From NCBI GenBank assembly GCA_964538065.1, contig CAZIDG010000005.1, positions 27,131 through 91,130 on the forward strand: a DNA stretch of 64,000 nt. Reading direction: 5' to 3'. Positions 20,048 through 30,100 of the stretch are shown here, one piece after another. Both the position numbers and the translations under genes were made by a program. The notes under the pieces are model-generated. The model was not told the DNA's origin. It was given only the letters and a program-made list of their open reading frames with translations, and did not search any database. The DNA is from G963664225 sp964538065 (lineage in GTDB: Bacteria; Verrucomicrobiota; Verrucomicrobiia; Limisphaerales; UBA1319). How positions within the stretch are numbered: position 1 is the first letter of the stretch; each line of letters starts with the position of its first letter.

Positions 20048-21748
20048 ATGTTCTCATCTCTGAGCTTAAAGCCCATCGTGGGTTTGGTAGTGGTGTTGTT
20101 GCTCTTGGTAGCAGGTCAGGGGTGTTCCTCTGCCGCTAAAAAGGGCCATGCCACGCCGCAAAAGCAACCCACCACATCATCCTCATTACCAGATACTTTC
20201 AACAAAGACATGAGTCCTGCCGCTGAAGAGCGCGCTCAGGCCTACGCACATTTCGCCATGGGCTTGATCCTCGATCTCCAGCAGGAATCGAACGAGGCCC
20301 TGGAGGAATATCAAAAATCCGTCCAACTGGATCCCTCCAACGAATCGCTTGTCCTGGATCTGGCCCGGCAATATCTCCAACGCAAGAAACCTGATAAGGC
20401 TGCCGAAGTCCTCACCGTTCCCGCGACCTCACCGGATGCATCGGCCGATATATTGGCCTGGCTGGGTGTGGCCAACCATCAACTGAACAAGATCGACAAG
20501 GCCACCGATCTGGCGCGGCGGGCCCTCAAGAAGGATCCCCAGCAACTGCTCGCTCTTCAGACGCTGGTTCAAATCCACTTTCAGAACAATCAGAACCAGC
20601 AGGCTCTGCAACTCCTGGAGGATGCCGCCCGTCAAACCTCGGACAATCCCAGTTATTACCTCGATCTGGCTGAGGTGCTGAATCATTTTAGTTCGCTGGC
20701 AGGCAAGGATGGCACCGAGCTGAGAAAACGTGCGAACGAACTGTTGACCAAAGCCGAATCCCTCAAGCCGGAGGAACCAGGCGTCCAGCAACGCATCGCC
20801 GACCTCTACATCACCAACGGAGCGCCCGAAAAAGCGGTGTCGATCTATGTTGAATTGCTCAAGCAATATCCGAATCTGCCCACCATTCGGGAACGGTTGG
20901 CGGATCTGTATCTGCGTGGGAATGACATGGACAAGGCGCGTGAGATTCTCGAATCCATGCTGAAGCAAAACGGAGCCAATCCCCAGGCCAATTATCTGTT
21001 GGGTGTGATCGCCTCGGATGCAAAGGATTACAAAAAGGCTGCCGGATATTTCGAGAAAACGATCCTGCTGAACCCCACCTTCGAGCCCGCATGGTATGAC
21101 CTTGCAGGCATGCAAATTGCCTCGGATCAGGCCCAATCGGCTCTCGCCACGCTGGAACGGCTGCGCGCTGCAACCCCTCAAAGCTTCCTGCTGGAGTTCT
21201 ATTCTGCGCTGGCTTACAGCCGGTTAAAGAACTACGGAGAAGCCTTGAAGTACCTGGTACGCGCCGAAATCATTGCCAATGCGACGGAAACCAACCGTCT
21301 TAATCACGTTCTCTATTTTCAATTGGGGGCGGTCTATGAGCGGAACAAGGACTATGCACAGGCAGAGAAGTACTTCGGCAAATGCCTGGAGGAGAATCCT
21401 GACGATACGGAAACCTTGAATTACCTTGGATATATGTGGGCTGACCGTGGCGTCAACCTCGATGAATCGCTGCGCATGATCGAAAAGGCCGTCAAACTTG
21501 AGCCCGACAATGCCGCCTTTCTGGACAGCCTGGCATGGGTGCTTTACAAGCTCAACCGCCCTGGTGAGGCGTTGCCGCACGTCCTCAAGGCTCTTGAACA
21601 ATCCAAGGAACCCGATGCCACGCTCTACGATCATCTGGGTGACATTCACCACGCCTTGGGACATACCTCGGAGGCGCATGACGCCTGGAAAAAATCCCTG
21701 GAGATAGAATCCAACGAGGAAATCCGTCATAAGTTGGAAGCCAAGTGA
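20048..21748 (+). CDS. Secreted/lipoprotein TPR-repeat protein
   Basis: 566 aa. Start at the ATG 20048: the longer frame begins with a GTG inside the terminator hairpin. An N-terminal hydrophobic segment (about residues 9-24) ends in AGQGC, resembling a lipoprotein signal, though Gln at -2 is unusual. The remainder is nearly all tetratricopeptide repeats (about 12; examples around AEERAQAYAHFAMGLILDLQ and AEKYFGKCLEENPDDTE), a scaffold for protein contacts. Similar proteins are common in outer-membrane assembly or secretion complexes, but no partner is coded nearby. A hairpin terminator follows at 21865. No enzyme motif; function unknown beyond TPR. Confidence 0.85.
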   Translation: MFSSLSLKPIVGLVVVLLLLVAGQGCSSAAKKGHATPQKQPTTSSSLPDTFNKDMSPAAEERAQAYAHFAMGLILDLQQESNEALEEYQKSVQLDPSNESLVLDLARQYLQRKKPDKAAEVLTVPATSPDASADILAWLGVANHQLNKIDKATDLARRALKKDPQQLLALQTLVQIHFQNNQNQQALQLLEDAARQTSDNPSYYLDLAEVLNHFSSLAGKDGTELRKRANELLTKAESLKPEEPGVQQRIADLYITNGAPEKAVSIYVELLKQYPNLPTIRERLADLYLRGNDMDKAREILESMLKQNGANPQANYLLGVIASDAKDYKKAAGYFEKTILLNPTFEPAWYDLAGMQIASDQAQSALATLERLRAATPQSFLLEFYSALAYSRLKNYGEALKYLVRAEIIANATETNRLNHVLYFQLGAVYERNKDYAQAEKYFGKCLEENPDDTETLNYLGYMWADRGVNLDESLRMIEKAVKLEPDNAAFLDSLAWVLYKLNRPGEALPHVLKALEQSKEPDATLYDHLGDIHHALGHTSEAHDAWKKSLEIESNEEIRHKLEAK

Positions 21749-21864
21749 CGGCAAGGGACCCTATTCCTGGGGACATAGGGGAAGAGACGTCCCACGCAAC
21801 GTATTGATTGGGAATGCAATAAAAACAGAATGCGGGGCGGAACAGGTCTGGAATCGGATATGAC

Positions 21865-21893
21865 AAAAGCCACGCCGAAGCGTGGCTTTTCTT
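21865..21893. terminator. Bidirectional terminator with CGAA loop
   Basis: A perfect 11-bp stem AAAAGCCACGC / GCGTGGCTTTT with the tetraloop CGAA. It serves the rightward TPR gene and, with its A/T ends, the leftward 51-aa gene. Confidence 0.92.
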
Positions 21894-21913
21894 CAAGTCT
21901 TTTGAGTTAACCT

Positions 21914-22069
21914 TTATTTGGACATCCATTCACCCACGCGAATGAATTCTCTCACTTTACGTCTTTCATACCGGTTCTTGTGGGGTTTATCCGGACGGTC
22001 TGCAACCTGCCGGAATGGATGTTTAGGATTACGAATTACTTCGTCTATTTGATCCAATGGCTTTGTCAT
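21914..22069 (-). CDS. Small charged protein, 51 aa, unassigned
   Basis: MTKPLDQIDEVIRNPKHPFR begins this 51-aa protein, which is rich in Arg, Lys and Asp and has no membrane segment or cysteine. The ATG at 22069 is chosen because GGAG lies 7 nt upstream (CGGAGAACCT-ATG); the open frame extends further up but without start support. A strong hairpin terminator lies just beyond the stop, so it is probably a free-standing gene. The basic, helical C-terminal half (KNRYERRKVREFIRVGEWMS) could bind RNA or ribosome, but that is only a guess. I do not recognise the family. Confidence 0.6.
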   Translation of the reverse strand: MTKPLDQIDEVIRNPKHPFRQVADRPDKPHKNRYERRKVREFIRVGEWMSK

Positions 22070-22330
22070 AGGTTCTCCGATTTGTACAAGACGGCCGAGC
22101 AGCGTAAATCGTGCCAACGGCCTAGGCAGGCTTTGTTCCGTTCGCAGTAACGGCGGTCGTCTAGCATTTCGTTTATTCGACAAACACCCGCGAGCAATGT
22201 TCAACAAAATGTACGAAAAGGAACACCTGGTGGTGTGATTTTGTGGCCGGGAAGGACCCAAAACAGCACCGGCAGCGCCCAGTCGTGCAACGGCGCAGTA
22301 CAACGTGCTTGTTATGAAGTTTTTACAGAT

Positions 22331-23245
22331 TCAGGATTGGCCGGCAATCCTGTAGGCACTGCCCACCCCGAGGAACAGCCATAGCAAGGTGAACAAGCCC
22401 ACGCTGGCCTTCATCAAATCCCATGGGGACACCAGGGCATTCATGATTCCACGGAACTCTTTTTCAAACTCAGCACGGGATTTTTTGCCGTTGGCAAAAT
22501 CCTTCATCCTGGGCAGGGATTTGGCTTTGAATTCTGCCAGGTCCTTATCGCTTACCTTGCCATCAGAAAAGTTATCATTGTATTTGGCCATGATGATTTT
22601 GAGCTCATCATCGTTTTGAGCCTGAGCAACTTCCTTGGCGTATTTGAGCTGATTATCGTAGGCGATCTTCATGCCCTTTTCCATTTCCAACTTATACATC
22701 TGGCTCACTGTAAGATATTGTCCTCCAACAATGGCCAGCAGGGCGCAGGCGCCAGCCATCAAGCCAAACACCTGGGTTTGGGCCTTGCCCAGCAACCTGG
22801 TGCCGACCCCCACCAGCGCACCTATCCCCCATGCCACAATGCCCAACTCGTAACCGGTGGCCATGGCGATGCCATACCAAATGAACATGCCCAAAAGCCC
22901 CGCCCCCACTGCCCCCACCAATGCCATGGAGGTGTTCGGCTCCGGGTCGTCCAAAAGGGCTTTTCCTGCTGGCCGGGCAGGCATGGCGGGCTGAGAGGTT
23001 GGAATAGGAGCCGGTGTCGGCGGGAGGGATGCTGGAGGCGGAGTGGCCACGAGCCCCGCCATGCGCAGCGCAGGTTGTGCCGGAGCAGCGACAGCAGGTG
23101 TGGCTTGGGCGATGACTTGATTGGCGGCAGGGGTTCCATCAGCACCGCAATCAGGACAAAAGACCTGGGCGGGCATCCGGCCGTCCACGGGCTCTATATC
23201 AAACTTATAATGAGTACCGCATGGGCACTCGACCTTGATTTCCAT
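22331..23245 (-). CDS. Membrane protein with N-terminal zinc ribbon
   Basis: 304 aa, unassigned. The N-terminus has paired cysteines (CPCG at 8-11 and CPDCG near 31), forming a zinc ribbon. A Pro/Ala-rich linker (about 55-100) follows, then three predicted transmembrane helices (about 107-175), a charged soluble helical domain (about 180-270) and a final TM helix near the C-terminus. Zinc-ribbon plus membrane architectures are common in unassigned envelope proteins. It is divergent from the coiled-coil gene at 23388. A weak hairpin ACACC-4 nt-GGTGT at 22224-22237, followed leftward by TCCTTTTC, may be its terminator. Function unknown. Confidence 0.7.
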   Translation of the reverse strand: MEIKVECPCGTHYKFDIEPVDGRMPAQVFCPDCGADGTPAANQVIAQATPAVAAPAQPALRMAGLVATPPPASLPPTPAPIPTSQPAMPARPAGKALLDDPEPNTSMALVGAVGAGLLGMFIWYGIAMATGYELGIVAWGIGALVGVGTRLLGKAQTQVFGLMAGACALLAIVGGQYLTVSQMYKLEMEKGMKIAYDNQLKYAKEVAQAQNDDELKIIMAKYNDNFSDGKVSDKDLAEFKAKSLPRMKDFANGKKSRAEFEKEFRGIMNALVSPWDLMKASVGLFTLLWLFLGVGSAYRIAGQS

Positions 23246-23348
23246 AATGTCAGGGGTTCGAGGTTAACGGGCTGATCGGTCGGTTATGGAAATATCCTAT
23301 TCGATGGTGGCATAACAGCAAATCTTTTGTTGGGGTTTCGATTCAACC

Positions 23349-23378
23349 TTGGCAAATATGGCTTAACATGGTTAGTAT
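23349..23378 (+). promoter_or_regulatory. Promoter of the coiled-coil/TPR gene
   Basis: TTGGCA-18 nt-TAGTAT; the -10 ends 9 nt before the ATG at 23388. Nearly leaderless geometry and no Shine-Dalgarno sequence. Confidence 0.45.
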
Positions 23379-23387
23379 GCCTCCGCC

Positions 23388-25307
23388 ATGAGACGTTTTC
23401 TTATTGCCCTGGTTATGTTGGCGCTGTCTTCCGGCATCGCAGTGCGTGGCGATGGCCCGGATTCACAGTACGTGAAGGTGTATAACGCCATTCGCGAATC
23501 GGATAACCTGCTGCAGAGCGGCCAGACCAAGGCGGCTTACGACAAGCTGCTGGAGGCGCAGACCGGTCTGATCAACCTGCGCAAGGCGTTTCCGGATTGG
23601 AAGGAAAAGCTGGTGCAGTTCCGGCTCGATTTCGTAAACGAGAAGCTGGCCACCCTGCCTGCCCCTGCAAAACCTGCGGCCCCCTCGAGCGCACCTGCGA
23701 CCCAGCCTGCCGAAAAGGCAACGGAAGCGCCCGCCACCCCTGCTGCACCCGCGGCGGATGGCCAACTCAAGGCCCTCTCAGACGAGAACCGGGCGCTAAA
23801 ATCTGAAAAAGGCCTGCTGGAAGCCAAATTGCGCGAGGCGCTGGCCGCCCAACCCGCGACCGTGGATCCGCAGGAACTCAAACGGGCCGAAAATCGAATT
23901 CAGGCCCTGGAGAAGGAAAAGGAACTGCTTCAAGTCAGCCTCAAACAGGAGCAGGACAATGCGTCAAAACTTGTCAAACCCGGGCAAGCCGATGAGTTTC
24001 GCAAGGCCCTTGGGGAAGCCAACCGCAAGGTTGAGGAACAATCACGCACCATCAAGCTGCTCACCGAGGAAAAGCAAGTGCTGGCGGCCCGCGTGGAAAG
24101 CGCCAAGGCGGGATCGGAAGTGAAGGATTTGCGTTCGGAGAACGACCGTCTGCGCAAGCAACTGGCAGAAGCCAAGACCAGGCGCGAGTCGGGCAAAACA
24201 GAGGCCACCTCATCCAAGGAACTGGTCCTTCTGCAAACGGAGAACTCCGCGGTGAAAAAGGAGCTGGCCGCCCTGAAAAGCCAGATGGCAGACAAATCAT
24301 CGTCTGCCACGTCGGCGCAATCGACCATTGCCTCCCTCAAGTCGAAAAATGAGGAACTGAAGAAACAAGTGGCGAGTCTGCGCCAGCAAACCTCAGGTGC
24401 CGAGGGCAGGAAGGCTGCGGAGGATCAGGCACGCGCACTCAAAAAATTGCAGGAGGAACGGGACGATTTGCAGGCCAAGCTGGCCAAGGCTGAACAAAAA
24501 CTGACCGATGCCAAGAAACGCAAGACCTCTGCAAAGACAAGCGATCTGGAGAAGGAAATCGAAGGGCTCAAGGCCAAACTGGCCGCCTACGAGGCAAAAA
24601 AGACGCCCTATACCGCCGAGGAACTGGCCATGTTCCAGGCGCCGGAGCCGGCCAAAATGGCTTCCGCCGCGGCTGCAGCAGGGACCAATGCCCCCGCCGC
24701 AACCCAGGCCGCATCGAAACCGGCGCGACGCACGTTAAGTGATCTGCCTGCCGGCGCCTCCGCCCTGGTGGCTGAAGCCCGGCGCGACTTCAGCGCTGGA
24801 CGCTTCGACGATGCCGAGCAGAAGTACAAACAGATCCTCAAGCTCGATGATAAAAACGTGTTCACGCTGGGCAATCTGGCGGCGATCCAACTCGAACGCA
24901 GCCGATTTGACGAAGCCGAAAAGAATCTCAACCAGGCCTTATCCCTGGAACCGGATGACGCATTCAACCTCTCCCTGTATGGCATTCTGAAGTTCCGCCA
25001 GGAGAAGTACGACGAGGCGCTGACCGCCTTGAGCAAGTCGGCCAAACTCGATCCGCAGAATGCTGAAACTCAGAACTACCTGGGCATCACCTTCAGCCAA
25101 AAAGGGATGCGTGAACAGGCGGAATCGGCGTTGCGCAAGTCGATCCAGATCTCGCCGAACTATGCGAGCGCTCACCACAATCTGGCCATTGTCTATGCCA
25201 CGCAGAAACCTCCCTTCCTGGCGCTGGCCAAGTTCCATTACCAGAAGGCGGTGTCCCTGGGGCAACCCAAGAACCCCGAACTGGAAAAGATACTGGAAGC
25301 CAAGTAA
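23388..25307 (+). CDS. Secreted coiled-coil protein with C-terminal TPR domain
   Basis: 639 aa. A signal peptide (to about residue 21, ...AVRGDG) leads to a short helical domain, an Ala/Pro-rich linker (about 88-120), a long Lys/Glu/Ala-rich coiled coil (about 125-400) and, after another Ala/Pro linker, TPR repeats (about 455-639; AQKYKQILKLDDKNVFTLGNL-type units). The build resembles periplasmic organisers such as CpoB/YbgF, but it is far longer. Pro/Ala linkers on both sides suggest a rod with a protein-binding tip. A strong terminator follows. No enzyme motif; role inferred only from architecture. Confidence 0.8.
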   Translation: MRRFLIALVMLALSSGIAVRGDGPDSQYVKVYNAIRESDNLLQSGQTKAAYDKLLEAQTGLINLRKAFPDWKEKLVQFRLDFVNEKLATLPAPAKPAAPSSAPATQPAEKATEAPATPAAPAADGQLKALSDENRALKSEKGLLEAKLREALAAQPATVDPQELKRAENRIQALEKEKELLQVSLKQEQDNASKLVKPGQADEFRKALGEANRKVEEQSRTIKLLTEEKQVLAARVESAKAGSEVKDLRSENDRLRKQLAEAKTRRESGKTEATSSKELVLLQTENSAVKKELAALKSQMADKSSSATSAQSTIASLKSKNEELKKQVASLRQQTSGAEGRKAAEDQARALKKLQEERDDLQAKLAKAEQKLTDAKKRKTSAKTSDLEKEIEGLKAKLAAYEAKKTPYTAEELAMFQAPEPAKMASAAAAAGTNAPAATQAASKPARRTLSDLPAGASALVAEARRDFSAGRFDDAEQKYKQILKLDDKNVFTLGNLAAIQLERSRFDEAEKNLNQALSLEPDDAFNLSLYGILKFRQEKYDEALTALSKSAKLDPQNAETQNYLGITFSQKGMREQAESALRKSIQISPNYASAHHNLAIVYATQKPPFLALAKFHYQKAVSLGQPKNPELEKILEAK

Positions 25308-25336
25308 TCAGGTTTCATTCATCCAATTAAGATCAC

Positions 25337-25366
25337 AAAAGCGGCTAACAGCCGCTTTTTTATTTG
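25337..25366 (+). terminator. Rho-independent terminator
   Basis: A 10-bp stem AAAAGCGGCT / AGCCGCTTTT with a 3-nt loop and a T-rich tail, after the coiled-coil gene. Confidence 0.95.
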
Positions 25367-25448
25367 TACGATAAGTGGCAACGTCCGCGTCCCATGAAGG
25401 AGTGCACACTCATGGCATCCCATCGCAACTCGATTGCACAGTGGTTGC

Positions 25449-26270
25449 ATGACGACAAAGGACACGCTATATAGCTGTCTGCAAAACATGTACCGCAACC
25501 TGGAACCTCAACTCATCATCGACACCATGGAACGGCTTGAGCGCCGCATCCAGGAGCGGTTTCCTGTCTCCAACCTGCGCCAGGTCGCCAGGGAAATGGT
25601 CACCCTGAGTCATGAGGCGGCTGATATCTCCCTGTGGCTGGGCCGGCCCAATCTTTGGGTTCGCGGTGCAGTGGGATTGTGCGCCCTGCTTTTGCTGGTG
25701 ATATTCGTGGCGGTGTTGTTTTCTGTTGATTGGAAGATCGCCTTTTTCTCGAGCCTTGCGGAGCTATTTCAAGGGTTGGATGCCGCAATCAATGATGTGG
25801 TCTTCCTGGGGGCTGCCATATACTTTCTTTCGCAGTGGGAATGCCGGATCAAACGCCGCCGGGCACTCAAGGCCCTGCACCAGTTGCGATCCGTGGCCCA
25901 CATCATCGACATGCATCAACTGCCCAAGGACCCCGAGCAATATTTCTCCGGCAAGGTGTCCACCCCTTCCTCCCCCGCCCGGACACTAACTCCCTATGAG
26001 CTTTCCAGATATCTTGATTACTGCAGCGAGATGCTGGCTGTGCTCAGCAAACTGGCAGCCGTCTATGTCCAAAACTTCAACGATCCCCCCACGTTGAGCG
26101 CGGTCAACGACCTGGAAGACCTGACCAACGGGCTGTCGCGGAAAATCTGGCAAAAAATCAGCATCATCGACCGTTTGGAACGTCCCCCCGTGTCGAACAC
26201 ACCGTCCTTAAACACGGCAGCAGGTGAGCCCTCCACTCCCCATCACTCGGGAGGAGAGACCTTTTCCTGA
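25449..26270 (+). CDS. Two-span membrane protein, unassigned
   Basis: 273 aa from the ATG at 25449; the frame is open to a TTG at 25434. A helical N-terminal region (about 1-65) precedes two transmembrane helices (about 70-92 and 112-132), a basic stretch (WECRIKRRRALKALHQL), a soluble helical domain and a disordered Ser/Thr/Pro-rich tail. No known domain is recognised. A 26-codon frame with AGGAG (25394-25471) overlaps the start in another phase and might couple translation. The gene is convergent with the next, pilin-like gene (45 bp between stops). Confidence 0.65.
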   Translation: MTTKDTLYSCLQNMYRNLEPQLIIDTMERLERRIQERFPVSNLRQVAREMVTLSHEAADISLWLGRPNLWVRGAVGLCALLLLVIFVAVLFSVDWKIAFFSSLAELFQGLDAAINDVVFLGAAIYFLSQWECRIKRRRALKALHQLRSVAHIIDMHQLPKDPEQYFSGKVSTPSSPARTLTPYELSRYLDYCSEMLAVLSKLAAVYVQNFNDPPTLSAVNDLEDLTNGLSRKIWQKISIIDRLERPPVSNTPSLNTAAGEPSTPHHSGGETFS

Positions 26271-26315
26271 CGCCCAACAGCAATCCCTTGGGAACTGCCG
26301 GGGGAAGGGTCACAT

Positions 26316-27038
26316 TCAGAACCAAAAGTTGGGCGTTCCCGTGGTGCGAATCGACATCTTCTGGAACTTGCGCCACTCAGTGTGACCATCGAGGAATACA
26401 ATGTTCCCCCCTGCCGGACGTGTTCCGTTAAGATGGCTGGTGCGGTGGTATTCAGCCCACCCACCCTTGACCCTGACAAAATTGTTTGTGCCTTCGGACA
26501 AGGTGGCATCGGCCAGGAGCTCGCGGGTGGTTGGGTTCGGCAAGTAGGTGTAGCCTTTATACGTGATCGGCGTGGGGGTCATTTTCACATTAACATTTGT
26601 ATAATGCAAATTGGCCGTGTTAGTGAAGGTCATCACATACCCAAGCACACGATAGTCTGTGGTGAAATTCCACAACACATCCGTATCCTGGAATTGAAAT
26701 GAGGGACAGTAAAAGATATGGCGTTGGGACCCATTTTTCAGGAGCAGATCACAGGTCTTTTTATCGATGTCCCAGGGCCAGTAACAGCCCGCCCCCAGCA
26801 CCGGCAACCGGTCATTGTTTTCATCCGCATAGAAACGGCAGGCCAGTCCAAACTGTCGCAGATTACTTCCGCATTTCGCACGTTTGGCGGTCTCCTTGGA
26901 TCGCGCCAGGGCTGGAAGCAGCATGGCCGCCAGAATGGCAATGATGGCGATGACCACCAATAATTCGATCAAGGTAAATCCAAGCCTGTCCCATGGCTTG
27001 ACCGTCAACTCCCTGACATTGGTCTTTTCCGTATACAT
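26316..27038 (-). CDS. Prepilin-like protein with H-x9-DG motif (second copy)
   Basis: 240 aa from the ATG at 27038; the frame is open to a TTG at 27068 that lies within the U-tail of the upstream terminator, so the ATG is preferred. Leader then GFTLIELLVVIAIIAILAAM (about residues 20-39), with Gly/Phe cleavage and Glu5. C-terminal motif HLNGTRPAGGNIVFLDGHTE has the H-x-DGH pattern. Same family type as the gene at 13156 but only the helix and tail are alike. It directly follows the LamG gene on the same strand, separated by a terminator, so it has its own expression. No assembly machinery nearby. Confidence 0.85.
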   Translation of the reverse strand: MYTEKTNVRELTVKPWDRLGFTLIELLVVIAIIAILAAMLLPALARSKETAKRAKCGSNLRQFGLACRFYADENNDRLPVLGAGCYWPWDIDKKTCDLLLKNGSQRHIFYCPSFQFQDTDVLWNFTTDYRVLGYVMTFTNTANLHYTNVNVKMTPTPITYKGYTYLPNPTTRELLADATLSEGTNNFVRVKGGWAEYHRTSHLNGTRPAGGNIVFLDGHTEWRKFQKMSIRTTGTPNFWF

Positions 27039-27065
27039 GGTTTGAAGCTTGTTTTTCGAGGGCAG

Positions 27066-27095
27066 CAAAAAGGGGCCGGTGACTGTCCCGGCCCC
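27066..27095 (-). terminator. Terminator of the LamG gene
   Basis: Reading leftward: an 8-bp GC-only stem GGGGCCGG / CCGGCCCC with an 8-nt loop, then TTTTT. Confidence 0.9.
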
Positions 27096-27135
27096 AGTTG
27101 CCCTTCCAGTTAGTTCACGTATGCCATGAACAAAT

Positions 27136-30100
27136 CTATTTCTTCAGGCGATAGAAGCTCGCATCGCCAGTGGTGGACAGCGTCACTTTCTTGACGCCAC
27201 CCTCTACCACTGCACTGGTGTTCACCTTTTGCCACACGGCACCTGTGCCCAAGGAGGTGGTGTATTCGAGCTCGTAACCCGTCGCGTCAGCAGGCCAGCT
27301 AATCGTGATGGTGGTGCCGGAACGAACAGCGCCGAGTTGAGGCATCACGTTTGCCGACGGCAGGGCGTCAGGTCCCGCGGCATAGGTGGCTGCGATCTGG
27401 CTGTCCACCAGGGCGCCCTCGTAAATACGGAATTCATCGAACTGGCCGGTGAAATATGGATCAGGCCAATTGGAACGACCCAGCCAGTTGTTGATGTCAT
27501 TCAGACCAGACAAGGGAATGCTCGCAATGCCTGTGGAGACTTTCTTGCCGTTGACATAGAGGCGAGCAAAGCCCGCGGTGATGTCATAGCTGAGGGCCAC
27601 ATGCGACCAGACATTGCGCGGCAGGGCCCCTGTGTCCTCAAGAATCGGCGTCTCACTGCCCGCCGAATTGGAGGTGATGGTGATCGTGGCCCGGACCCGG
27701 CCAGAGCCAGCTCGCGGCGAAAGCAACAGGTAGGTATCACCGGTTCCCTGGACATCCTCTCCCCCGGCATTGCTGCCGAAGTCAAAAATGCGTTCCCAAT
27801 CACGATTGCCTGTCCAGTAAACCCACGCTTCGAACGTGGCATTGCTGAGAACGGAAATCATGCCATTGGGCAGATTCACATAGGCATCCGATCCGTTCAG
27901 GGTCAGTTTACCATCACCTGAAAAGACCGCACCACCCACCACATTACCGTCAGAACCACCCACAGAATCAGCGGTCGTGGCACTGCCCACAGCTTCACTG
28001 AAGCTATAGCGATGGAGCAATTGCAGTTGGGCAGGCGAACCAGCCGACCGTACCACGGAGAGGTTCACCATGGCTTCCTTGCCTTGATAGGTGGCCTTGA
28101 GCACGGTGGTGCCCTCCGCCAGGGATTCGATGACGCCCTTGGCGCTGATAGTGGCCACATTGGGATTACTGGACTCGAAGGCAACGCCCTGGAAGCCAGT
28201 GATGTTCACATTCGTCAGATACTGGTAGTTGCCAATGAACGTTGCCTGCAAAGGCAAGCCGTTCAGCACCAGATTAGTCGAAGGAACTTTGAACTCAACC
28301 GTCTGGAGGCTGCCGGAACTGCCACTGAGCACCTTGTCGGGTCCCGCCGCTCCACTTAAGGCCACATCAACATCAGTCAGGATCCCATCGTAGATGCGGA
28401 ACTCATTGAACGAGCCATTGAAGAATGGATCAGGCCAATTGGAGCGCCCAAGCCAGTTATTGATGTCTTCAATATCATTCAGCGACACCGTCAGGGCATT
28501 GGTGGCCACCAGGAGGCCATCGACGTACAATTTGGCCATGCGTGCCGAGTAGTTATATGTCACCACGATGTGGCACTCCTTATTGGTCGGCATTGCGGTG
28601 GTATTCAACAAATCCGAGCCATTGCCGAGCGTGGCTTCAAACCGCATTCCGGCGCCACTGGCCTGAGGAGTCAGCATGATATAGGTGGTGCCATTACCCT
28701 GCTGGTCCTCGCCACTGGCATTGCTGCCGAAGTCGAAAACGCGTTGCCACACCGAACCACCATTCCAGGTCGCCCATGTCTCGAACGTGGCGTTGGTGAG
28801 CACAGATATGATGCCATTAGGCAGGTCAACATAGCCGCTGGCACCATCCAGGGTCACCTGCCCACTGCCTGTAAGGGCAGCCCCTCCAGCCACTGTAGCC
28901 TTTGCAGTCCCCACAAGGTCAGCCACTTCGACTGAACCGGCAGCTTCGCTGAAACTGTAGCGATGTTTCAAGGTGACTGAGAAGGTCTCCACCACCTCCA
29001 CCTGGGCGCTGGCGACATAGCCACTATAGGATGCAATGACCTCAGCCTTGCCCACACCCACACCACGAATCAGGCCATTGGTTTCCACCAGGATAACGTT
29101 GGTGTCGCTGCTCGAATACACCGCAAAGGTGCTGACATCCACGTTGGTCTTGACGGTGAAATTGGCAAATGCCTTCGCTTGCGAATATCCGTTCAGGAGC
29201 ACCTTGGCATCTGCGCGCGTCACAATGCCAGCCAGCGTTCCGGGACTCTGATTCTTCGGCCCATAGAGGAAGTTATTGAACACATCATCGTCGCTCAGCA
29301 ATCCTCCATGAAAACGCACAGCAGCGATATAGCCCGAGAAGGCCTGACCAAAATCCAAGGATGTACCGTCGGTGCCAGTCTGGGCACCCAGCTTGATCGG
29401 TTCTCCTGGATATGTACTCAGCGAGGCGGCAAGCACCTTGCGTGTCTTGAGAATGCCATCCGCATAGACCTTGGCCACACCGGCGCCATCATAGGTGAAC
29501 ACAATATGATGCCAGGCGCCGGCCACGGGGGCAGGACCACTCCAGCCCAGATCATCAGCCCACAGACCCGCCGCCCCATAGGAACCATTCGAACCGTAAT
29601 TCACCGAGAAATTCCTGTGGTCAGAACCGCGATGAGAAGTCGCCACCAGGGTTTCCTCGCTGGCAATGGAGGGATTCAACGCCCAGATTTCGACCGAGCG
29701 ATCACTGTTACCGTCAATGTCATCGGTGGTATTGGGGCCCACATAGGCATCAGTGGTGCCGTTAAAAAGCACGCCTGAAACCCCCGTGCCCGCCACGTCG
29801 GCCTCCATCACGGGATCTCCCACTTCGGTGAAATTGCCGGCAGGCGCCAGGTTCACCCATTCCAATGTCCCGGCGCTGGAGTCATCAGCCTTCAAGTCCA
29901 CATACAGGGTGCCGGCAATGACCAATGCCTCGCGCCGATTCACTGTGATCACCTTGCTTGTGCTCTTGCCTCCGTAACTTGCGGTAATGGTGGAGGATCC
30001 GGTTGTCAGCGCCTGGAGCTTGCCCTCCTGCGATACGGTGAGGACACTGGGGTTGCTGGACTCATAGGTCACTCCAGCCATCCGGAACAAGCGAACCCCC

